DNA of 64,000 nucleotides from Mactra quadrangularis. Taxonomy: Eukaryota > Mollusca > Bivalvia > Venerida > Mactridae. A program made the position numbers and the translations under genes. The notes under the pieces were generated by a model. That model did no database searches. It was not told the DNA's origin and saw only the letters and a program-made list of their open reading frames with translations. The stretch spans positions 17,443,592 to 17,507,591 of the forward strand of contig CM046295.1 in the NCBI GenBank assembly GCA_025267735.1. Reading direction: 5' to 3'. This document shows positions 15,201 through 24,274 of the stretch, piece after piece. How positions within the stretch are numbered: position 1 is the stretch's first letter; each line of letters opens with the position of its first letter.

Positions 15201-17549
15201 CTGAGTAAGGACAATAATTAATTACAATTACCATTATTTACATAAACAATTAATTATTAATGATTTCAATGACATATTTAGGCAAAAATTGAAATTCCAG
15301 TTACTGACATGTACCATTCAAATTAATGTAAAGCTAATGAAATAATGTGTTTCTAGATAAATTTGAGGTGAATTCGCTCACATCAACTGTTTCACAAAAT
15401 AATGCATTTTCCCGCCCATCTGAACCATATTTTACATCACCACAAATCATATTTTCGCTCATAATTGCAACACATTTTTGTTAAAAACTTCAGAAACATT
15501 CACAAGTTGCATGGACGACATGTACAATAATATAAATACTTCAGCCAGTAATAGACAGTGGCGACCAAGAAAATTAAAAAAGCACTTTGTTACAAATCGT
15601 CGTTATATAGAATCGCTGGTTAAATCAAAGCTATAAGACTTCTTACAATTTCAACGCACGCACGTAAAAACCGATTTTGCATCGTTAAGGTAGCATAAAG
15701 CCATGCTAGCAGACGACAGTCTAGTTTTATACGCATTTCAAAATCGATGGAATATAAATTTAAAAAAAATACATTCCCTACAATATCGATATCACAAAAC
15801 AATAAAAATATTTGAAAATAGTTTAATTGGAGATAAACTAAAAAAGCATTTCAAAACAAATAGTTTTCAAAGAATCATATTTAAGAAGACATACTAATGC
15901 AAAACGCCGGTAAAAATGTCAATATTAATAGTTATTCATAGCTAATGTTAATCACAGGGAATTGTCAAGTTACCTCCCTTTGATTTTTCAAACATATCTC
16001 TAATATACTTATTTATGTATATAAAGGTATGTTTGAAAAATCAAAGGGAGGTAACTTGACAATTCCCTGTGATGTTAATATGTATCTTGTAACGAAATGT
16101 TCGACAATAAATAAAGTTAGTATTGCATTGTATTGTATTATTGTATTATCGCGTTCTATCTTTGGTGGAAAAAAATACGAAGCCATGTTCGGTCATAGTA
16201 ATTCTATAACACTGGAACATTCAATTCACTGAAAATATCCACTAAGACTTTAGGCTTAATTAGAATTTTAGTTGTCATTTCGCACTAGCGACTAACGCCG
16301 AACCATTCGGAACTACTTCTGCGCAGTTCGACAATTTAGTTCCGAATATCGCCGAGCTTGTTTTCTTGGCACGAAGATATGACACGTGGTCATTTGGTAG
16401 AAGAAAGTACGCAATTGTTTCTCCTGTTGACCATGTGTATGCAACCCACATCTTTGTAATTGTTTGCATTAAAAATAGTAAAATGAACAAGTAAATCTGT
16501 GAGCTAATGCTCACTAGTGATACCCCCGCAAAAATCTAAAAATATGCGACAAACAGGAAGTAGATGAGCAAGGAGCATGAAATCGGTTTACAACACATGG
16601 GACTGTGGGATGAAGCAATATGCAAAGTATTAGGCTGCTACATGTTATAGTTGCCGAGAAAACTGCGACGGAAATTTTGTAACGGACGGACGGACGCACG
16701 CACGCCATGCACGGACAAGGGTAAAACAGTATATCCCCCTCTTCTTCGAAGCGGGGGGGGGGGGGATAAAAATGCTCTAACTTTTTCAAATTTCCATCAA
16801 GAGCAGGGTATTTTACATAAAAATGTTCCTTGTGAAACATACAATGTGATGCTGGTAATTTAATCAGGTGAAATCGTTTACCGAAAGATGCATTTGGAAA
16901 TTGATGCAGTAAAACTGTAACTACTAAAAGACATTAGGATTTTTTACAAACTTATTTAACATTAAATCATTTATAGAACACAATAACACATGTAATAATG
17001 GGGGTTACACCTAAATAAATATTAAAACAAAACTAAATAAATATTAAAACAAAACTAAGGTAAATGAAAAAAACATTTGACAGATTCAAGTGTAATATTC
17101 TTATCGTGATTGATGACCAGCATTACTTTGTACTTTTCATAAGAGACATTTTGATGTATAAAACAATACTGTTGGTGGACGAATGACAGAATAAGAACTA
17201 TTTCTGTTTTACTTTTTTAGCAAACCAATTAAGTGTTGAAAATTGAGCACGCCGTGCTATAGTATAGTCAAAAAACACTCGCGAAACATACATTTCATGT
17301 CATAATGATTTTAGGCAAACACTATTCAGTAGGATAACAGAATATGCAACTGTACCCATTTAGCATACGTAACAACATTAGAGTATTTCTTTCCTGTAAT
17401 ATCAAGCACCGGTATTGAAATAAATGCAATTCTTACATAATTTGATAATAATAAACATATAAATCATAAAATGTAAGCTTATGTCAATATGTATAGATGA
17501 AAGTAATAAGTTAGTACTTACCGCCATCATTAAGGTTTGTTCTGGACAT
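247..17549 (-). CDS. Coiled-coil (isoleucine-zipper) protein, N-terminal part, six small exons, continues past position 1
   Basis: I do not recognise this gene. Six minus-strand segments each have AG acceptors and GT donors and join in one frame: 17549-17522 (28 nt), 14333-14308 (26), 14095-14069 (27), 7135-7113 (23), 3475-3406 (70) and 291-247 (45). The protein begins MSRTNLNDGG, then a Ser-rich stretch, then a basic RRKYIKSLE segment. A coiled coil follows with Ile at five successive heptad positions and Leu/Gln/Tyr/Tyr/Leu at the paired positions, so it probably dimerises. An in-frame ATG 12 nt upstream (17561) is an alternative start, and the frame stays open further upstream. The last visible exon ends in a good donor (GTGAGT), so the 3' part lies outside the window. 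N-terminal zippers of this kind occur, for example, in cGMP-dependent kinases, but nothing here shows a kinase. Further exons inside the long introns could have been missed. Confidence 0.6.
366..788. mobile_element. Dispersed repeat inserted in a duplicated intron; second copy at 31483-31850
   Basis: The duplicated partner at about 3540 reads straight through ATTTGATAATAC into TTTACACTG, whereas here about 420 bp intervenes. The insert starts near a GTTGCC/GGCAAC hairpin and matches 31483-31850: shared stretches include TGCATTTGAGGTCAC and GCAAACCTATCTTCCC. No coding capacity seen. Confidence 0.65.
2150..2455 (-). mobile_element. tRNA-headed SINE, family 2 (minus orientation)
   Basis: Plus strand reads a GTTTAACG(A/C)CG tail, then a conserved body (TAGGAGCATACTTTCGTCAG, CTGCCCTACATGAT), then the reverse complement of a diverged tRNA-like head. 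Its best copy is at 24275-24585. Confidence 0.65.
2511..2804 (+). mobile_element. SINE, RUDI/V-SINE-like, intact with target-site duplication
   Basis: The tRNA-derived head has A box (TAGCGCAGTTGG) and B box (GGTTCGAATCC). The body (TTTCCGGCCTTGTGGAAGGG) and a GGCGTTAA tail with a short A-rich end follow. It is flanked by ACAAACAGGT at 2501-2510 and again at 2807-2816. The body is shared with the copies at 7240-7432, 13224-13470 and 49950-50238. The RUDI family name is from memory. Confidence 0.85.
2945..3195. mobile_element. MITE-like inverted-repeat element (second copy 12965-13205)
   Basis: Ends are long imperfect inverted repeats: TTTCTCAATTGTCAAAGC at the left and its counterpart ending CAGTTGAGAAA at the right, about 50 bp each. 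Non-coding. Confidence 0.6.
3250..3905. repeat. Local tandem duplication, copy 2
   Basis: Partner of 1-1140. It carries exon 5 in place of exon 6 and lacks the 366-788 insertion. Confidence 0.7.
3406..3475 (-). CDS. Exon 5 of coiled-coil gene
   Basis: A 70-nt exon between acceptor TTTTTCAG and donor GTGAGT on the minus strand. It encodes EIQQYKERICEYEEQIKKL and a few charged residues, the core of the isoleucine zipper. Its flanking intron sequence is nearly the same as that around exon 6 (see the local duplication). Confidence 0.6.
4269..4633. mobile_element. MITE with 9-bp target-site duplication (Mutator-like size)
   Basis: Ends CATTTGGAACATCCTCGG and, inverted, CATTCGGAACACCCTCGACC. GTAGAGTTG lies on both sides (4260-4268 and 4634-4642). 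It is inserted in a local repeat whose halves continue on either side. The second full copy (32726-33085) also has a 9-bp duplication. About 4643-5839 beyond it holds no recognisable feature. Confidence 0.8.
5840..6254. mobile_element. TIR element (MITE), family with copy at 23119-23513
   Basis: Terminal inverted repeats begin TAGGCCATGC and continue (A)ATCGGA-TTCTGTTAAGCG. The right end reads CACTTAACAAAATTCCGAT then GGCATGGCCTTA. Interior AT-rich, non-coding. Confidence 0.7.
6569..6857. mobile_element. Short TIR element with G-tract/C-tract subterminal regions
   Basis: Left end CAGGCACGTAGGAAGC, right end the inverse of CAGGCTCGTAGGAAC. Just inside lie a G13 run (left) and C7-C6-C7 runs (right), which would pair in a hairpin. 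Non-coding. Confidence 0.6.
7113..7135 (-). CDS. Exon 4 of coiled-coil gene (23-nt micro-exon)
   Basis: Acceptor after a pyrimidine-rich run ending TTTTTGACAG, donor GTGAGT. It encodes ETITRQD plus two bases (phase 2), which the next exon completes to Ala, continuing the heptads. Confidence 0.5.
7240..7432 (-). mobile_element. SINE with Arg-type tRNA head and V-SINE-like body
   Basis: 7432-7357 (minus) folds like a tRNA: seven acceptor pairs with one wobble, a perfect CCGGG/CCCGG T-arm and loop CTTCGAA (anticodon TCG). The anticodon stem has one mismatch. The downstream minus-strand sequence (GGCCTTTTGGTCGGGTAAG, GTGTCCAGGAAA) matches the body of the SINE at 2511-2804, so this is a SINE head rather than a tRNA gene. 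Confidence 0.6.
7725..7850 (+). mobile_element. SINE family 2, fragment
   Basis: TGGAGCTTGGTCATGAAATT followed by CTCCTACCCATGA and TGTAGGGCAGTTGTCAGTCA is the body of the family seen at 24275-24585 and 63700-63960. Confidence 0.55.
8650..8857. mobile_element. MITE with repeated TTGAGTTG/CAACTCAA motif, copy 1
   Basis: The ends are inverted GTTCAGTTACC and GTTACTGAAC. The interior has several copies of CAACTCAA and TTGAGTTG. A second copy in opposite orientation is at 31921-32118. Confidence 0.65.
9500..9610 (+). mobile_element. SINE family 2, 3' fragment
   Basis: GGTTAACAGCTTAATCTAGAG, TTGACTGACCGCCATTAT and GTTGCTATGGCGTTAA are the tail part of family 2. Confidence 0.5.
9717..10081. mobile_element. 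MITE family with GGGACTTTAGTCAGTTAT ends, copy a
   Basis: The left end GAGATTTTAGTCCGTTATTT and the inverted right end (ATAACTGATTTAAGTCCC) define an element of about 365 bp. It has TTGGATTACTC near one end and TCCAATTGGTTAG near the other. It is inverted relative to copies b and c. Confidence 0.75.
10324..10755. mobile_element. hAT-like non-autonomous element with 8-bp target-site duplication
   Basis: The right end inverted reads TAGGGGTGTAACGGTTAACC and the left end TTTGGGTGTAACAATACGG. Flanks are GATTCTAA (10316-10323) and GATCCTAA (10756-10763), 7 of 8 matching. Interior AT-rich, with TATTGCAATATATTGCAATA-type palindromes. The GGGTGTAAC terminus and 8-bp duplication fit hAT MITEs. Confidence 0.75.
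10985..11353. mobile_element. MITE family with GGGACTTTAGTCAGTTAT ends, copy b
   Basis: Starts GAGGGACTTTAGTCAGTTAT and ends ATAACTGACTAAAGTCC. Same interior as copies a and c. Confidence 0.75.
11473..11580. mobile_element. MITE family with GGGACTTTAGTCAGTTAT ends, half copy
   Basis: Begins ATAAGGGACTTAAGTCAG and keeps the ATTACTCGAATTTTACTC part, then breaks off. The other terminus is missing. Confidence 0.6.
11623..12082. mobile_element. Foldback element built of ATACGACA/TGTCGTAT repeats
   Basis: TIRs of about 33 bp begin ATGGTG(A/G)CTGATTTATGCC. Flanks are TATAAACT (11615-11622) and TATAAACA (12083-12090). The interior has about a dozen copies of TACGACA or its complement in both orientations, some forming nested hairpins such as the pair near 11890-11925 (TACAGTGTGCAACACTGTA). 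The open frames here on both strands are by-products of the palindromic repeat. Confidence 0.75.
12086..12480. repeat. 400-bp dispersed repeat, copy 1 (others 21318-21700 and 25655-26047)
   Basis: Shared blocks include GGTCACGTC(T/G)AGATGA, TATGTCGA, CATGACGTAGA-AA-GTAAACAA, TTATGATGAGAAA and CACCTGAACGT. Non-coding. About 12480-12960 shows nothing further. Confidence 0.7.
12965..13205. mobile_element. MITE-like inverted-repeat element, copy of 2945-3195
   Basis: Same ends (TTTCTCAACTGTCAAAAC and CTTTGACAGTTGAGAAA) and the same interior landmarks (TCCATGAGTTTCC, AAAAACAATGCATTCAGT). Confidence 0.6.
13224..13470 (+). mobile_element. RUDI/V-SINE-like SINE, head partly deleted
   Basis: The A box is present (TAGCGCAGTTGG) but the head jumps from CTCGTGCCC to the body, so the B box is missing. 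The body and tail match 2511-2804. Without a B box it should be transcriptionally dead. Confidence 0.75.
13650..14012. mobile_element. MITE family with GGGACTTTAGTCAGTTAT ends, copy c
   Basis: Left end TGGACTTTAGTCAGTTATC, right end ATAACTGACTAGAGTCCC. The interior is collinear with copy b. It lies 57 bp from exon 3 of the minus-strand gene. Confidence 0.75.
14069..14095 (-). CDS. Exon 3 of coiled-coil gene (27-nt micro-exon)
   Basis: Acceptor TTTGCAG and donor GTATGT on the minus strand. It encodes RRKYIKSLE in phase 0-0, the basic start of the zipper. Confidence 0.55.
14308..14333 (-). CDS. Exon 2 of coiled-coil gene (26-nt micro-exon)
   Basis: Acceptor TTGCAG on the minus strand and donor GTAAGT. 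It completes a Gly codon from exon 1 and encodes AASSSNFK, ending in phase 0. Confidence 0.55.
14773..14848 (-). repeat. tRNA-like sequence (probable SINE head or tRNA relic)
   Basis: The minus strand has A-box-like ACGTGGTAGAGTG and B box GGTTCGAATCC with a complementary T-arm, but the acceptor stem does not pair well. Probably a pseudo-tRNA. Confidence 0.5.
14900..15950. other. Non-coding stretch with AT-rich repeat relics
   Basis: 14905-14950 resembles an end of the TTGAGTTG MITE (GTTCAGTTATCG). 14953-15080 resembles the 9-bp-TSD MITE left end (CATTCGGAACTCC). 15120-15260 is a run of TAATTA/AATTAC motifs. No gene seen. Confidence 0.45.
15951..16073. repeat. Perfect 46-bp inverted repeat (hairpin)
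   Basis: Arms 15951-15996 and 16028-16073 are exact reverse complements around a 31-base loop. The arms include TTACCTCCCTTTGATTTTTC. TTAA-containing sequence flanks both sides (GTTAATC and GATGTTAA). The 16029-16232 frame starts inside the right arm and is not a gene. Confidence 0.9.
16640..16770. repeat. GGAC/GCAC-rich repeat with G-run
   Basis: GACGGACGGACGCACGCACG, then a G14 tract. It looks like the edge of a dispersed repeat. 16080-16640 otherwise holds nothing recognised. Confidence 0.4.
17011..17057. repeat. Two-copy tandem repeat, about 23-bp unit
   Basis: CTAAATAAATATTAAAACAA is repeated directly. Confidence 0.8.
17522..17549 (-). CDS. Exon 1 of coiled-coil gene (start codon exon)
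   Basis: Minus strand reads ATG to a GC-G end followed by donor GTAAGT. It gives MSRTNLNDG plus one base, phase 1. An upstream in-frame ATG at 17561-17559 would add four residues. Confidence 0.55.
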
Positions 17550-17561
17550 AATTATTGTCAT

Positions 17562-18970
17562 GTAATCACATAAAGGTTTGCGATCTGAGTGGCCGTATAC
17601 CGGTTTAAGACACAATTTATCAAAATCTTCACGTCACGTGGAATGGATATCATAGTTGAGGCCCTGCACTAAGTGCATGGACCTAGCTCAAATGTAGCTT
17701 ATATATAAATGGATTTTAATGTTTGAACTAAAAAAACTTGCATGTCCCTAATTGACTACATTTCTGGGTGTTTGAGTTAAAACTATAACCTAGATACAAC
17801 TGAAATCATAAAAGTCTGCCGACACAAACGGTGAGACATCGGATTCCGAAACACAAATGACAGTAATAAGCTCCTATTCTCTTAGTAAAAGCCATATGTG
17901 ACTCATATATGAGCAATAAAGAGAACTTAGTGCACTAAGGCACTTGGTGACAATACTTATGTGAAATTGTTGTTGAAATTCATTGACAAATGTAGACGGA
18001 ATCGTGATTAGAAAAGAATACTTCCCAATGTATTTCATATGTCTAATCGGTGACCAGCTACGAAGAAACATGACGTCTGCGCAATTAAATTTTTCTGCTA
18101 AATTAATATTCTTTTATTGTTCAAAAAAGGTGGAAATATTGTCTGAATGACAAACACTTTGGAACCAGGCGCCGCAAAAACAATTTACTCATTCAATTTT
18201 TCAGAGATACGCACAAGTACAGTACTAGTTACATTATCGATAACTATATATGGGCCTCAATTTTTTCACTTGCGACATGTAGCAAATACGAAAAAAAACT
18301 CATGAAACTTGTAGTACTTGAATTTTTCACCTCTATTATGATGTAACCACTATAGTTTTAATGTCCAGATTTATAAGTTGTCAGGGGAGGATACAGAATA
18401 GGGCTGCCTGGGAAGGCTGGTAGACCAAACTTGGGGTGGGTACGGGAGTTTCCCCGGAAATTTTGAATAATAAAGGTCTAAAATCGAGCATTCTGGTACA
18501 TTTTTATTGCACAGATTGAACTATTAACTGGTCAATTACGCATTTTAAGTGCCTTAAAATTGGTCATTTTTCTGGATTTAGTGAATTTCGTTGTAGGAAA
18601 GTCATCCCAAAAATGACATCTTTTCGCGCACCTCTCTCATCTAAATACGTCTCGGGGGATCCCCAAAGGGGGATATGTCCCCTTTGGATTGAACTGCTTT
18701 GATAACGGACACTAAGGGCCTTGAATGCATTAGAGTATATCAGCTCAGCTGGAAAACGTATCTCTGGGCTGAGATGGGGAGCTGCATGCCTTTAGCCCGG
18801 GCCTACATCCGCTGCTGCAGTTGTGTCTTTACTCACATTTTGTTGAGACACTTTTCTACACAATCAATACCGTGTTTGACTTTTACACATTTTGTGTATT
18901 GTCTCCAGATGTAGCGTAATATTAATTCAATCAAATTATTCTTTGTTTAATATATTTCATAAATATTTTT
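17562..18970. other. Upstream region of the minus-strand gene, no feature recognised
   Basis: The minus-strand gene starts at 17549, so its promoter should lie here. I see no convincing TATA box or other landmark and no supported exon. Confidence 0.3.
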
Positions 18971-18974
18971 TTGC

Positions 18975-19235
18975 TTGGTTTAACGCCGTAGTTATACATT
19001 ATATAGGTTATATCCCAGCGGTCAGTCCACCTAATCACTGTTCTTTGAAAGGCTAGATCTCTGGATTAAGTCGGTACCCAAGTAGGTCTACTATCAACTA
19101 CTAAGCGCATACTTCCCGCAATGACTGACCACTGCCCTACATGATTAAGCATCAGTGGTAGGAGGAAGAATTGCTGTATAAATCATTTCATGACCAAGCT
19201 CAACAAAAGTCTGCCCCGCTCAGGAGTCGAACCTA
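18975..19235 (-). mobile_element. SINE family 2, copy
   Basis: GGTTTAACGCCGTAGTTATAC at the left, then AGTCCACCTAATCACTG, CATACTTCCCGCAATGACTG and CGCTCAGGAGTCGAACCTAG. Confidence 0.65.
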
Positions 19236-19495
19236 GTTTTGTTGGTGTTAGGTTCATCGCCATAGCAGTCCACATAATCACTGTTTCTGGAAAAGCTAAA
19301 TCTCTGGATTTGGCTATTAACCATTTGCTAGGCGCATACTTCCGTCAGTGACTGACTACTGTCCTACAATATTTAGAATCAGTGGTAGGAGGAAAAAGGA
19401 TTTCATGACAAGGCTCCTCCAAAGTTTTCTTCGCCCTGAAATCGAACCGGCGATTCTTCGATTAGCAGATTTTGTTATAAACTGAGCAAGCCAGG
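19236..19495 (-). mobile_element. SINE family 2, second copy directly abutting
   Basis: A second copy in the same orientation (GGTTCATCGCCATAGCAGTC, CATACTTCCGTCAGTGACTG, CCTGAAATCGAACCGGCGA). About 19500-21100 to the right shows no recognisable feature. Confidence 0.6.
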
Positions 19496-21144
19496 GGACT
19501 TTTTATTAACTGAATGAACATTAAATACTTTAACTAATTAGAGGATTCAACTTTATATTTAATTTGATTTAATTTTGCTTCATTTGAACAAATTAGTTTA
19601 TACTAATATAGTTGTAAGACAAGCTCTCAGAACTAAGATAAATCACTATCAAGTTCCTCTCCTGGTTCCCCAGTACTGATTCAGAACGATAAAGTTTCTT
19701 GCATTAGGAAACAACGTTATGTGTTTTGGATTGAATTCAAACCAACGGAAAGTTGGCTATTCAATGATTACTAATACAATGCCGTTACTATTCGGCCTCA
19801 AAAACACATTTAAACGCTGGATAATTTTCTAAAACCACGAAGAGTAAGTGCGTACACCGCAGTTAAGGCTCTGGAAATATGCCTGAATCCCTCAGAAATA
19901 ACCAAAAATTCAGGAGCTTCTAGGAACCGCCGGTCCCCTGGATTCTTGGTCAGGACTCTGCCCGGGACTCTTCGAAGCCCTTACTGCCCCATGGACACCC
20001 AGTCTCCTTGTTAATTTTTGTGCCCCAACTAGAATTTTCCACCACCCCCTCTAACTAGAAGTCTTGATCCGCCCATGCCAACTATAATTGTAATGTCCTA
20101 TAAGGGGCGGATCCAAGATGTTATGTTTTCAGGAATCACAGTACAAGTTTCGATTATATTTTGAGTTTACTTTATCAATATAAGTAGATTATGTTTCATC
20201 TAATATATATTGTTTGTGCATTGAATTATATCGTCTGTAATGTTCCATTAGTTAGTAATAACTTGCACTCACCCCCCGGGCAGTGTGTGGGAAAAGAACT
20301 GTCATCGCGCAAACCGATGGATTTGTTATAGCCGGATTTTGTACGGGGTATTAGTGATCTTGATGTCCTAACAGGGCAGTACTTCTATGAGGGGTTCGGT
20401 GGGCTAATAATCAGAGTTCTCGATATTGTTCAGGGATGGGTGTGATGCTAAATTATATAAAATGTTCACTACTCAGTTCAGGACCCAAGTTATTATAGTG
20501 TTTTAAGTTTAAATATCATTTATACAGCGACATATTTACATGATGACACTGGGGTGGCAATTGTAAGAAAATATATGAACAAAATGGAAATATCTGCTGG
20601 AAAAAATATAGAAAAGTGACTCAAACGTCTTGATCATTTCGTGTCACTACCTGAATTCTAATCTCCTCGAAACATCCCGCCCCTAAATATGTATATCTAT
20701 AGCAGACAACATTTAATTGGCACTTTTTATCTGGTCAAGACTAAGACATTAGGTACAGGCAATATATTCTTGAGTGCGTACTTACACAATGCCGAACTTG
20801 GTAACTAATCCAGGGGCAAATGCAGGATTTTTTTTTCTAAGGGGGGGGGTCTTTTTCTGGGGACTCTAAACTTTCGAACTACAATCACATTATACACTGT
20901 TTGCAGAATACCGAAAGATATTTGTAATAAAAACTACGTAACCATTGTTTCTATGTTAACTGCAAAACGCAAACAAGATAAAAAAATTCATGCTATTTAA
21001 AGATGACTTACATTTAGAAAAATACACATACACTCATGTACGTGTACATTTTGGAGATTTCATGGGTGGCCCGGACCCCGTGACCCCCGCTAGATACATC
21101 TTTGCAACCCTCGATCGGAACTATTTCTCCGATCTCTTACGTAA

Positions 21145-21310
21145 ATATTCGGAACACCCTCGACCTTTCATGAAAGAATAATCTCGGAAGATTCGTGTGG
21201 GGGGTCTTCACTGGAATTAGGTGATTTTAATACCTACGCGAGGCGAAGCAAGAGTTAGACAAAATAGTTCTTGTGGTATACACACAGATCTTTGTCTAAA
21301 CATATTTATT
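21145..21310. mobile_element. Fragment of the 9-bp-TSD MITE family
   Basis: ATTCGGAACACCCTCGACC, TCATGAAAGAATAATCTCGG and CACACAGATCTTTGTCTAAA match 4269-4633 in inverted order. The other terminus is absent. Confidence 0.6.
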
Positions 21311-21317
21311 TTAGAGC

Positions 21318-21700
21318 GTTGTCGTACAGGATCTTTACTTTCTCAATGCAAGGTCACGTCGAGATGAACTTTGTGTCGACCAATCAATGCATAGCTTTCA
21401 TCTGGACGAAAACGCTATTAATCACTTTATGATTTCGTAATTTTGACTTTTAGACCAAGGTTTGCATGCTAATTTAACAGCGGTATTATTCACAGTCTGC
21501 GATTGGGTGGCTCATTTCAAATTGCGTGACGTAGACGATGTAAACAAGTTACGTATCATAACAATTTCGTCATGACTATTATGATGAGAAAGGCTCGCCT
21601 GAACGGGACCTGCGTGGGGAAAGGGCCAGATCTAAATTAGCGAGCATGCGAGCGGAAAATTTTGGATAGGGTTTTAATCAGATTGGGCCGAGAATGTTCC
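21318..21700. repeat. 400-bp dispersed repeat, copy 2
   Basis: Same blocks as 12086-12480 (GGTCACGTCGAGATGA, GTGACGTAGACGATGTAAAC, ATTATGATGAGAAAGGC). Confidence 0.7.
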
Positions 21701-21872
21701 GAATGTTACGCAGATATACATTCGATGATGATCGCCGAGGTTGTTCCGAATGTGAAGATAGATAATGAAATAACTTCAACACAAACGTTCCGACTCATGG
21801 ACCACTCTACACTTCTTGATAAAAACCATCGCACAAACAATAATATATCATGTTTATTGATTGATTTTATTT

Positions 21873-21979
21873 AATTTTGGTTGGGTTAAACTCAGTAGCA
21901 ACATAAAATATTCCACATTGCGCCGGTCAATCAACGTAATCACCGTCCTCGAAAGGCTAACCCTTGTTGTATTTTCAGG
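21873..21979 (-). mobile_element. SINE family 2, fragment interrupted by the 204-bp TIR element
   Basis: GGTTGGGTTAAACTCAGTAGC and GGTCAATCAACGTAATCACC match family 2. The copy breaks off near the TIR element at 21980. Confidence 0.5.
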
Positions 21980-22183
21980 CACTGGCACCAGAGTCCATGT
22001 CTTATGATCATAAAATAATGCGTAAATCGTACCTTATATTATAATATTAATAAATGAAAGTATGGTTTTAACTCGTACGCGGTCATGTATACTATACGGG
22101 TCGGGACCGATTTTCATATGTGTTTGTTGACAAAATATTATATGTGTGCGTATTTAATGAGTGTGAGGACTCTGGTGCCAGTG
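21980..22183. mobile_element. 204-bp TIR element with perfect 17-bp ends and 8-bp target-site duplication
   Basis: Begins CACTGGCACCAGAGTCC and ends with its exact reverse complement. TTTTCAGG flanks both sides (21972-21979 and 22184-22191). The 8-bp duplication suggests a hAT-type transposase. Non-coding. Confidence 0.85.
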
Positions 22184-23118
22184 TTTTCAGGTGATGCAAA
22201 GAACTAGCAAATTACAACAATATATATGTGGCTGCTGCAAGCAAGAAACATTTTACCATTTGAATTATTATATTTGATGCAATGTACATGTAATTTTATG
22301 CAGCAGATTTTATTTGCAATTCAAATAAATCAAAGTTTATTACATTGTTACTTTCACTCTCTATTATTGTTAAGAAGATTTATTTCTGTGTTTAACTTCA
22401 CACACAAGACAATGGAAACCGCTCTTTGAGTGAGGTTTCAACCGAACAATGGATATAGAAAGATTTTTACGATTCAAATCATGTAGAAGAGACACTAAAT
22501 GATAGCCCAAACCAGGGTCTATAAAAGTGTAAGCCATGGAGTATTAACCATAGAAGTGATAGATTAAGATTGTTTCTTGTAGTACCCAGACACAAATATT
22601 ATCATTGAACCTGAAAACAAACAATAGATAAATATAATCAAGAAACTATGTTTCTTACATCATGGATCCTTCAGGAAAATGCTAAGGTTGATTAATTGCT
22701 GTCTTAAAAGTAAGGAAAATATATTAATATTAAAAAATGAAAGAAGTCACTGTTATACAACTTAGCATTCCTTAGAATTTAAGATTGTCTGTGTATTTAA
22801 GGGAAAAAATGAATATTAAGGTTGGTTTTGCCGTTTTTCCATTACCAAAACAACTATTCAATGATTACTACATTAATACTTATCCTGGGAAATACAAATA
22901 CATGTATCACTTATTTTTGAAGTTTGAAAAAAAAGATCGTCAAACCATCATATTCGTAAACGATGTAAGGCGTATAGCTTTCTGAAGGGTGATAGTTTAT
23001 ATTGCAAAAAATCACACGCCTGTCAGACGAATTTTAAGATAGTTTTGAAAGTTCCCCTTTCTATGACGTCATACGAGGTCGTATTCGTCACAAGTAGATC
23101 CTATGAAAAGTCGATAAT

Positions 23119-23513
23119 TAAGGCCATGCCATATCGGAATTTTGTTAAGCGTCTGCGTGCGCGTAGGTTTTAGAGTCCTCAATCAAAATAAAACACGAAA
23201 TTGTTGGTAAAGTATTCTTAAATAATTCCGATGTACCGGGATTTGATACGTCATTGAAATCTGAAAAATGTGTTCATCGTAATCAATTTATCATTACCGC
23301 GTCATTAAAACAATATATATTTTATATGAAAAAACCATCAGTAATTGTTTATTAAATGCAGACAATTGTTTTATATAATGAGGATGATTTTTCATTGAAA
23401 AATATTATGTATATAATGCATTTTTAGTCGTTTAGTTGTGTTTTTGTGAATGGTTACCTAGAATTATCAAATTTGAGTTGACGCTTAACAGAATTCCAAT
23501 TTAGCATGGTCTA
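23119..23513. mobile_element. TIR element (MITE), copy of the family at 5840-6254
   Basis: Left end TAAGGCCATGCCATATCGGA, TTTTGTTAAGCGTC. The right end is an inverted, more diverged TAGACCATGCTAAATTGG form. Inverted relative to the other copy. Confidence 0.65.
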
Positions 23514-23919
23514 GTGATTGGGTGATGTAATAAAACAGCTAGATCAATGTACGACAAATCATTTTTTTATTCAGCAGAAACTTGGATTCTTCATTTAGTA
23601 AAAATTCAAATGCCCTTGCACTTGTGTACCTGAAGTCCCAATCTACGTCTACCACGTCTCTTTACATTGTTCTACGATGAAAAATACATCGTACTTTTTT
23701 ATTCAATAAGAAAAGCGGAACAATCATTTCTAATTAATCGAGATGAGTTAAGAATGGCTAGAGGCTGTCTTAAGTTTCACCCGTATTTACGAAAATGTTA
23801 AGTTAAGAAAACTTTGATGAAACGCAATATTGACATAAGTTACGCTCAAGTTGGTGTTACGCCACTTCTTAAGATACGAAAACGTTGATGGAACGGTACC
23901 CTAGATTAGCTGTAAACCA

Positions 23920-24085
23920 CTTACAAGGCGCATCTTGCTGTCAATGACTGACAACTACCTTAAATTGATTTCCGTAAACATTATTTCATGACAAAGCTCC
24001 ACGAAAGTACGGTCCGTCTGGAAATCTAATCTACGACCTTACGATCGATAGAATCGTATGCTACCGACTAATCCGACTAGGTGAC
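23920..24085 (-). mobile_element. SINE family 2, 3'-truncated fragment
   Basis: Landmarks TGTAAACCACTTACAAGGCG, CAATGACTGACAACTACC, TTTCATGACAAAGCTCCACG and TGCTACCGACTAATCCGACTA. Confidence 0.5.
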
Positions 24086-24274
24086 GGTGAAGACATCAAA
24101 TATTTCGGTCTAAATTTAGTGCCAGATTCAACAGATTTTCATAGATCGAGGGTTGCCTGCAAGACCTATAGTAACTGGTTATTTTACGCAATGTACTTAC
24201 TACATTCTTGCAAGTAACCCTCGACTTGTATGTGACGGAAGCCTTCAAAAACTTTGTACAGCCTGTTTGTTTGT

